Assembly (NCBI GenBank): GCA_027306755.1
Contig: DAHUZE010000018.1
Location: forward strand, 1 to 46,178
DNA from: Acidimicrobiaceae bacterium
Lineage (GTDB): Bacteria > Actinomycetota > Acidimicrobiia > Acidimicrobiales > RAAP-2
Reading direction: 5' to 3'
Length of the DNA: 46,178 nt
A program made the position numbers and the translations under genes. Of this stretch, positions 41,756 through 46,178 are shown piece by piece; the stretch's first letter is position 1; every line of letters starts with the position of its first letter. The notes beneath the pieces are model-generated. The model was not told the DNA's origin. It ran no database searches and saw only the letters and a program-made list of their open reading frames with translations.

Positions 41756-43039
41756 TCAGGATGCCGCCCGCCGGCTCCGGTTGGCCGCCTTGACGGGAGG
41801 CTCTCCCAGCGGCACCAGCGTCGGGTGGACACGGTCGAGTACCACGGCGCGGTCGACCACGCATTTGCCCACGTCCGTGCGGCTCGGCAGGTCGTACATC
41901 ACGTCCAGGAGGACCTCTTCGAGGATCGCACGCAATCCGCGGGCACCGGTGCCGCGCAGGAGTGCCTGCTCGGCGACGGCCTCGAGGGCGTCCGGCGCGA
42001 ACTCCAGCTCGATCCCGTCCAGGGCGAACACTCTCTGGTACTGCTTGGTCAGCGCGTTCTTCGGCTCCATCAGGATGCGGATCAGCGCATCCTTGTACAG
42101 CTGGCTCACCGCGCCCACCACCGGGAGGCGTCCGATGAACTCGGGGATGAGGCCGAACTTCATCAGGTCTTCCGGCAGGACCCGTCGGAGGACCTCGGTG
42201 TCGTCCCGTTCCCGCTGCTGGCGCACCTCGGCACGGAAGCCGATGCCCTTGCGACCGATCCGGCTCTCGATGATCTTGTCGAGCCCCGCGAACGCACCAC
42301 CGCAGATGAACAGGATGTTCGTCGTGTCGATCTGGATGAATTCCTGGTGCGGGTGCTTCCGGCCACCCTGCGGTGGCACAGACGCCGTCGTTCCCTCCAG
42401 GATCTTGAGGAGCGCCTGCTGCACTCCCTCGCCCGACACGTCCCGGGTGATGGACGGGTTCTCGCTCTTGCGGGCGATCTTGTCGATCTCGTCGATGTAG
42501 ATGATACCGGTCTCGGCCCGCTTGACGTCGTAGTCGGCGGCCTGGATCAACTTGAGCAGGATGTTCTCAACGTCCTCGCCCACGTAGCCGGCCTCGGTCA
42601 AGGCGGTGGCGTCGGCGATCGCGAACGGCACGTTCAGCATGCGGGCCAACGTCTGGGCCAAAAGGGTCTTGCCGCAACCCGTGGGGCCCAGCAGGAGGAT
42701 GTTGGACTTCGTCAGCTCGACCGCGTCCTCGTCACCGGACGCGCCGGCCTGGACCCGCTTGTAGTGGTTGTACACGGCCACCGAGAGGATCTTCTTCGCA
42801 TACTCCTGCCCGACCACGTAGTCGTTGAGGAAGTCGAAGATCTCCCGTGGCTTGGGCAGCTCCTCGAAGCTCAGCTCGGTGCTCTCGGTCAGCTCCTCGG
42901 CGATGATGTCGTTGCACAGGTCGATGCACTCGTCGCAGATGTAGACACCCGGGCCGGCGATCAGCTTCTTGACCTGCTTCTGCGACTTTCCGCAGAAGCT
43001 GCACTTGACCAGGTCCCCCCCCTCACCGAACTTCGCCAC
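41756..43039 (-). CDS. clpX: ATP-dependent Clp protease ATP-binding subunit ClpX
   Basis: ClpX unfolds substrates for ClpP. The 427-residue product has the N-terminal zinc-binding domain with C13, C16, C35 and C38, Walker A GPTGCGKT (118-125), Walker [11 protein letters not shown], the pore-loop GYVGEDVE, the ClpP-docking loop (KGIGFRAE, the IGF motif) and the RKH loop (GGRKHPHQ). Start GTG 43039 has AGGGAGA and GGGGA upstream. It follows clpP by 118 bases and precedes folC. Confidence 0.97.
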   Translation of the reverse strand: MAKFGEGGDLVKCSFCGKSQKQVKKLIAGPGVYICDECIDLCNDIIAEELTESTELSFEELPKPREIFDFLNDYVVGQEYAKKILSVAVYNHYKRVQAGASGDEDAVELTKSNILLLGPTGCGKTLLAQTLARMLNVPFAIADATALTEAGYVGEDVENILLKLIQAADYDVKRAETGIIYIDEIDKIARKSENPSITRDVSGEGVQQALLKILEGTTASVPPQGGRKHPHQEFIQIDTTNILFICGGAFAGLDKIIESRIGRKGIGFRAEVRQQRERDDTEVLRRVLPEDLMKFGLIPEFIGRLPVVGAVSQLYKDALIRILMEPKNALTKQYQRVFALDGIELEFAPDALEAVAEQALLRGTGARGLRAILEEVLLDVMYDLPSRTDVGKCVVDRAVVLDRVHPTLVPLGEPPVKAANRSRRAAS

Positions 43040-43157
43040 TCCCCGTCTCCCTTACTCGCTCGGTCCGGTTCCGTCGCTGCCTGGCCCGCCGCGGTGCGCC
43101 CCCGGCGCTCCACGTCCCGGCCCGCGCCCCCCGGCCACGGGCCGTAGCCCTCGTGTC

Positions 43158-43808
43158 CTACGCTGCACCGACCGCTTCCAGAGCGGGTGCGTCACGCACG
43201 CTGATCACCTCGTCGATGACGCCATAGCCCACGGCTTCATCGGCCGTCATGACGAAGTCGCGGTCGGTGTCCTTGCCCACCTTCTCCTGCTTCTGGCCGG
43301 TGTCGGCCGCCAACATGCCGGTGAGGAGATCGCGCATCCGAAGGATCTCCTTCGCCTGCAGCTCGATGTCGCTGGCCTGCCCTTCGACCCCCCCGAAGGG
43401 CTGGTGGAGCAGGATGCGGGCGTGCGGCAGGGCGAAGCGCTTGCCATGGGCCCCGGCGGCAAGCAGGACGGCCGCCGCCGAGGCGGCCTGGCCGAAGCAG
43501 AACGTGGACACGTCAGGCTTGATGTACTTCATGGTGTCGTAGATGGCGAAGAGGGCCGTGATATCCCCGCCCGGGGAGTTGATGTACAGGTGGATGTCCT
43601 TGTCCGGCTCCTCGGACTCCAAAAAGAGCAGTTGGGCGCAGACCAGATTGGCCACCGCGTCGTCGATGGGGGTTCCGAGGAAGATGATCCGCTCGCGCAG
43701 GAGCCGCGAGTACAGGTCGTACGCCCGCTCCCCCCGATTGGACTGCTCCACCACGGTCGGCACCAGGTAGCTGCTGGCGCGCAGCCCGTCCTGTCGCATC
43801 GCGCTCAT
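43158..43808 (-). CDS. clpP: ATP-dependent Clp protease proteolytic subunit
   Basis: ClpP is the self-compartmentalised serine protease. The 216-residue product has the catalytic triad S110 ([12 protein letters not shown]), H135 ([10 protein letters not shown]) and D184 (DTDRDFVM), with [20 protein letters not shown] upstream. ATG 43808 overlaps the tig stop as ATGA. Only one clpP is seen here, while many actinobacteria have clpP1-clpP2 side by side; a second could lie elsewhere. Confidence 0.97.
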   Translation of the reverse strand: MSAMRQDGLRASSYLVPTVVEQSNRGERAYDLYSRLLRERIIFLGTPIDDAVANLVCAQLLFLESEEPDKDIHLYINSPGGDITALFAIYDTMKYIKPDVSTFCFGQAASAAAVLLAAGAHGKRFALPHARILLHQPFGGVEGQASDIELQAKEILRMRDLLTGMLAADTGQKQEKVGKDTDRDFVMTADEAVGYGVIDEVISVRDAPALEAVGAA

Positions 43809-45259
43809 GCTTCAGCCTCCACGTTGCTCGTTGCGGTGGAGGCCCCCGCCACCACCTGCTCTCCCGCGGGGTCCGCGCTCCCGCCGGCGCCCTCGTCATG
43901 CTCCAGCCCGGCGGCTCCAGTTCCCTCGTCGGCATCGCTGAGGACCGCCTGCAGGTCGTCACGGGAGATGGGAGCACCATCCTCGTCCACCACCGCTACG
44001 TGGTCGAGCAGCCAGGACAGCGCCTTGGCCTTCCGCTGCTCCGAGCGTACCGCGGCCATCCTGCCGGCGCGCGTGAGCCGGTCGCGGACCTCGGACGGTC
44101 CCACCTCCAACCGGTCGGCCATTGCCTGGAGCTCGGCCTCGAGCTCGTCCTCGCCCACCTCGAGCGATTCCTCGTCGGCCAACGCCCTCAGGGCCAGGTC
44201 GCCTTTCACCGACTGACCTGCCTCAGCCCGGAGCTCCTCGAGGAACTGCTCCTCGGTCCGCCCCGTGGCCTCCAGGAACTGGCCGATGCCGATCCGCTGC
44301 TCTTCGAGCCGGTGGCTCAGGTCGTGGACGCGCTGGCGCACCTCCTCGTCCACCAGCACCTCGGGGACGACGTTGTCCTCAACGAGCGCCGCCAGGGCTG
44401 CCATCGCGCCCTGCCGGAGGGCGAGCTGCGTCTGGAACGCCTTCATCCGGACCAGGCGGGCGCGCAAGTCCCCGCGCAGCTCGTCCACCGTCGCGAACTC
44501 GGAGGACTCCGCCGCCCATTCGTCGGTGACGGCCGGGAGCTTCTTCTCCTTCACCTCCTTGACCAGCACCCGGAAGCTGATCTCGGGCCCGTCGGCCCCC
44601 GGGGAGGCGGGCGCCGCGAACGACAGGACGTCACCTGCCTTCGCCCCGCGCACCTGATCGTCCAGCGCGTCGACAACCCGCCCGCTGCCCACCTCGTAGA
44701 GGTAGTCACCGGACGCAACCACCTCCTCGCCGCTCTCCAGGGTCCCGTGCAGGTCGATGGTCACGAAGTCCCCGTCACGAGCCGCCCGGGGCGCGTCCAC
44801 GAGCTCGGCCTCGGTGTCGCGAAGGCGGTCGATCTGGGCATCGACATCCTTGTCGGTCACCACCGGGCTCGGCACGGTGACCTCCAGCCCGGCGTACCCG
44901 GGGATGGCGACCACGGGACGCACCTGCACCAGTGCGTCGAAGGTAACCTTCCCGGCATCCTCTCCTTCGGTGATGTCGATCTCAGGCGAGGCGATCGGAT
45001 CCGTCTGGGTGTCGGCCAGGGCGCGGGCGTAGAAGTCCGGGATGGCCTCACGCAGGGCCTCCGCCCGGAGGGCTCCTGCGCCGCCCATGCGGGCTTCGAG
45101 CACCGGGCGGGGAACCTTGCCTGGTCGGAATCCGGGCACGCGGGCTTGGCGGGTGAGGGTGCGGATGGCACCGTCGAGGACATCGTCCACCTCTTGCTCG
45201 TCGATCTCGACCGAGAGGCGGACCTTGTTTCCCTCGACGGCTTCGGAGGTGGCTCGCAT
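43805..45259 (-). CDS. tig: Trigger factor
   Basis: Trigger factor is the ribosome-bound chaperone and prolyl isomerase. The 484-residue product has the ribosome-docking signature [11 protein letters not shown] (about 43-53), an FKBP-type PPIase domain (about 160-240, [33 protein letters not shown]) and the long helical C-terminal domain. The last ~50 residues are an acidic, Ala/Gly-rich tail. TAGAGT ends nine bases before ATG 45259. It leads tig-clpP-clpX-folC. Confidence 0.96.
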   Translation of the reverse strand: MRATSEAVEGNKVRLSVEIDEQEVDDVLDGAIRTLTRQARVPGFRPGKVPRPVLEARMGGAGALRAEALREAIPDFYARALADTQTDPIASPEIDITEGEDAGKVTFDALVQVRPVVAIPGYAGLEVTVPSPVVTDKDVDAQIDRLRDTEAELVDAPRAARDGDFVTIDLHGTLESGEEVVASGDYLYEVGSGRVVDALDDQVRGAKAGDVLSFAAPASPGADGPEISFRVLVKEVKEKKLPAVTDEWAAESSEFATVDELRGDLRARLVRMKAFQTQLALRQGAMAALAALVEDNVVPEVLVDEEVRQRVHDLSHRLEEQRIGIGQFLEATGRTEEQFLEELRAEAGQSVKGDLALRALADEESLEVGEDELEAELQAMADRLEVGPSEVRDRLTRAGRMAAVRSEQRKAKALSWLLDHVAVVDEDGAPISRDDLQAVLSDADEGTGAAGLEHDEGAGGSADPAGEQVVAGASTATSNVEAEA

Positions 45260-45268
45260 GGGTCCCTC

Positions 45269-45274
45269 ACTCTA
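45269..45274 (-). promoter_or_regulatory. Candidate -10 of a near-leaderless tig-clpP transcript
   Basis: TAGAGT on the minus strand, nine bases before ATG 45259. GAGGGA in the spacer is close to the start codon and could be a short ribosome-binding site, so a very short leader is also possible. Confidence 0.4.
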
Positions 45275-45497
45275 CCGGCCCCCGATCCGGGTCTCGCGCC
45301 GACGCCCTCCGGGCCCGGACGCGGGCGGCGCGGGGGCCGATCGGCGGATGCGGAGGGCGGGGGGCCGGCGGCGGGAGCGCCTTGTCGGGTGGAGCCATCC
45401 CCCAGGCACCTCGCAGCCCCGGCTAGCTTGCGCGCCAGGCACGGCTGCGGGGCCCAGAGGCCGATGCAGCCGCCGCCGGGCGCCGCGAGCCGGCGGA

Positions 45498-45527
45498 GAC
45501 AGACGAGACAACGACAGACGAGACAAC
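45498..45527 (+). repeat. Perfect 15-bp tandem duplication just upstream of the DUF5679 ribosome-binding site
   Basis: GACAGACGAGACAAC occurs twice without a gap, ending a few bases before AAGGAAGGAG. It is unusually A-rich for this chromosome and lies in the leader. The rest of the 283-bp tig-DUF5679 gap shows nothing else beyond a weak TAGCTT at 45424-45429. Confidence 0.85.
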
Positions 45528-45542
45528 AAGGAAGGAGCCACC

Positions 45543-45695
45543 ATGGCGGACTACGAGGGCTACTGCGTGAAGTGCCGGGAGAAGCGGACGTTCGACGGGG
45601 CCGAGGTGGAGCTGGCGAACGGCCGGCGGGCCGCCCAGGGGTCGTGCCCGGTGTGCGGCACGAAGATGAACCGCATCCTGGGCAAAAAATCCTGA
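45543..45695 (+). CDS. DUF5679 small zinc-ribbon-like protein
   Basis: A 50-residue protein, MADYEGYCVKCREKRTFDGA at the start and GSCPVCGTKMNRILGKKS at the end. Two CxxC pairs (CVKC and CPVC) would bind one zinc, the pattern of the DUF5679 family. AAGGAAGGAG precedes the ATG at a good distance. Such short proteins are common and highly conserved in actinobacteria. Function unknown. The tRNA-Pro gene follows on the same strand. Confidence 0.9.
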   Translation: MADYEGYCVKCREKRTFDGAEVELANGRRAAQGSCPVCGTKMNRILGKKS

Positions 45696-45786
45696 TGCGC
45701 CCCGTGGCGGCCACCACGGCCACCGACGGTCCGGTCGCCACCGCGTACGATTGAGGCGCCCCCGCCGGTCTACGGCGAGTGGGCGC

Positions 45787-45860
45787 CGGGGAGTGGCGCA
45801 GCCTGGTAGCGCACGTGCTTTGGGTGCACGAGGTCGGGGGTTCGAATCCCCCCTCCCCGA
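45787..45860 (+). tRNA. tRNA-Pro (anticodon TGG)
   Basis: A 74-base cloverleaf. Acceptor stem CGGGGAG pairs with CTCCCCG, with A as discriminator. The D arm is GCGC-AGCCTGGTA-GCGC, the anticodon stem CGTGC/GCACG carries loop TTTGGGT with anticodon TGG (45821-45823), and the T arm contains GGTTCGAATCC. CCA is not encoded. A tRNA-Pro next to tig-clpP is common in actinobacteria. Confidence 0.97.
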
Positions 45861-45873
45861 CGACGACGTGACA

Positions 45874-45899
45874 CGCCGGGGTCGACGACGACCCCGGCG
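45874..45899. terminator. Hairpin after tRNA-Pro
   Basis: CGCCGGGGTCG, loop ACGA, CGACCCCGGCG: a perfect 11-bp stem starting 13 bases after the tRNA. No T-run follows, as is usual in such GC-rich genomes. Downstream to 46061 I see nothing else of note. Confidence 0.6.
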
Positions 45900-46061
45900 A
45901 CGACAACCCCAAAGACGGCGGAGTCTTCACGCTTTGGTGGCGACCCAGTTCACGTTCGAGCCGACGTCATGATGGCAGAAGGGTGTGACGGCGCCCCGAC
46001 GTAGCTGTCCTCCACCCCGGCCTCGAGGGCTCACACCGAGCTGACGAGTGCTCAGGAGGGC

Positions 46062-46067
46062 TACGGT
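46062..46067 (+). promoter_or_regulatory. Candidate -10 of a near-leaderless transcript of the last gene
   Basis: TACGGT, nine bases before ATG 46077. A GGAGG further upstream is too far from the start to act on it. Confidence 0.4.
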
Positions 46068-46076
46068 CTGCTCGCC

Positions 46077-46178
46077 ATGGTCACCGTCACGGGCACCGCC
46101 CAGCGCGACGCCTGGGCGCGCCGCCAGCTCCCCCCGGTCGAACAGGTCCGACCGGGACTGTGGTCCGTTCCGGTGCCC
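46077..46178 (+). CDS. Probable metallo-beta-lactamase-fold hydrolase, N-terminus only
   Basis: Only 34 codons are in the window. They read MVTVTGTAQRDAWARRQLPP and continue VEQVRPGLWSVPVP. The PVEQVRPGLWSVPVP pattern is typical of the N-terminus of actinobacterial MBL-fold hydrolases, but the HxHxDH metal motif lies beyond the edge, so the call is tentative. A stop in frame upstream leaves ATG 46077 as the only standard start. Confidence 0.55.
   Translation, partial: MVTVTGTAQRDAWARRQLPPVEQVRPGLWSVPVP

Noticed and set aside
45746-45751. TACGAT as the -10 of the tRNA-Pro promoter
   Set aside because: It is at a possible distance, but no -35 is visible and the region may be read from the DUF5679 gene; too weak to list.

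Overview
The window is a contiguous, very GC-rich (roughly 70% or more by eye) bacterial chromosome segment that is almost fully coding. Gene content and order point to a high-GC actinobacterium: a rpsB-tsf-pyrH-frr-cdsA-dxr-rseP-ispG-rimP-nusA-ylxR-infB run, a mtrA/mtrB-like two-component pair followed by a GerMN lipoprotein, a class II DAHP synthase, and tig-clpP-clpX-folC-ndk-mreBCD-mrdA. A secreted protein with repeated 'GGYW.VASDGGIFTFGNA..YGS' blades (19153-20793) is of a type I associate with Acidimicrobiia, so that class is my best guess. It is an inference from memory, not a search.

Layout. (1) 1-11908, minus: translation, lipid and isoprenoid genes, ending in a partial infB at the left edge. 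(2) xerC (minus) and, divergently, a response regulator, histidine kinase and GerMN lipoprotein (plus), 12.1-16.0 kb. (3) rsfS, a small membrane protein and nadD (minus), then class II DAHP synthase and the secreted blade/GH25-like protein (plus), 16.0-20.8 kb. (4) 20.8-27.0 kb, minus: obg-proB-proA followed by a MoxR ATPase and a CoxE-type VWA protein. (5) 27.0-29.6 kb: FeoA-like protein and MTA/SAH-deaminase-type amidohydrolase (minus), and a purine nucleoside phosphorylase (plus). (6) 29.6-34.8 kb, minus: rpmA, rplU, RNase E/G, DUF2344 and its radical-SAM partner. (7) 34.8-45.3 kb, minus: cell-shape genes mrdA-mreD-mreC-mreB, then ndk, folC, clpX, clpP, tig. (8) 45.5 kb to the end, plus: a DUF5679 protein, tRNA-Pro(TGG) and the first 34 codons of a probable metallo-beta-lactamase-fold protein.

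The genes are mostly housekeeping and form tight operons with overlapping stop/start codons (ATGA, TGATG, TAATG). The most striking feature is not a gene. At 14 genes, nearly all the first of a transcription unit, a TANNNT hexamer ends 6, 7 or 9 bases before the start codon and most have no Shine-Dalgarno sequence, as expected for leaderless transcripts. Genes inside operons, and a few long-leader operons, carry Shine-Dalgarno sequences instead.

A second pattern is short perfect tandem duplications (14, 15, 15 and 25 bp x2, plus an imperfect 18 bp x4) at gene junctions, several of which duplicate ribosome-binding or start/stop signals. Other points are a ylxR gene with no ATG/GTG/TTG start before its signature motif, a cdsA with a ~390-residue disordered acidic extension, a GerMN-only lipoprotein where full-length LpqB would be expected, two foreign-looking interruptions of the usual rplU-rpmA-obg-proBA-nadD-rsfS cluster, and an uncharacterised radical-SAM/DUF2344 pair beside RNase E/G.
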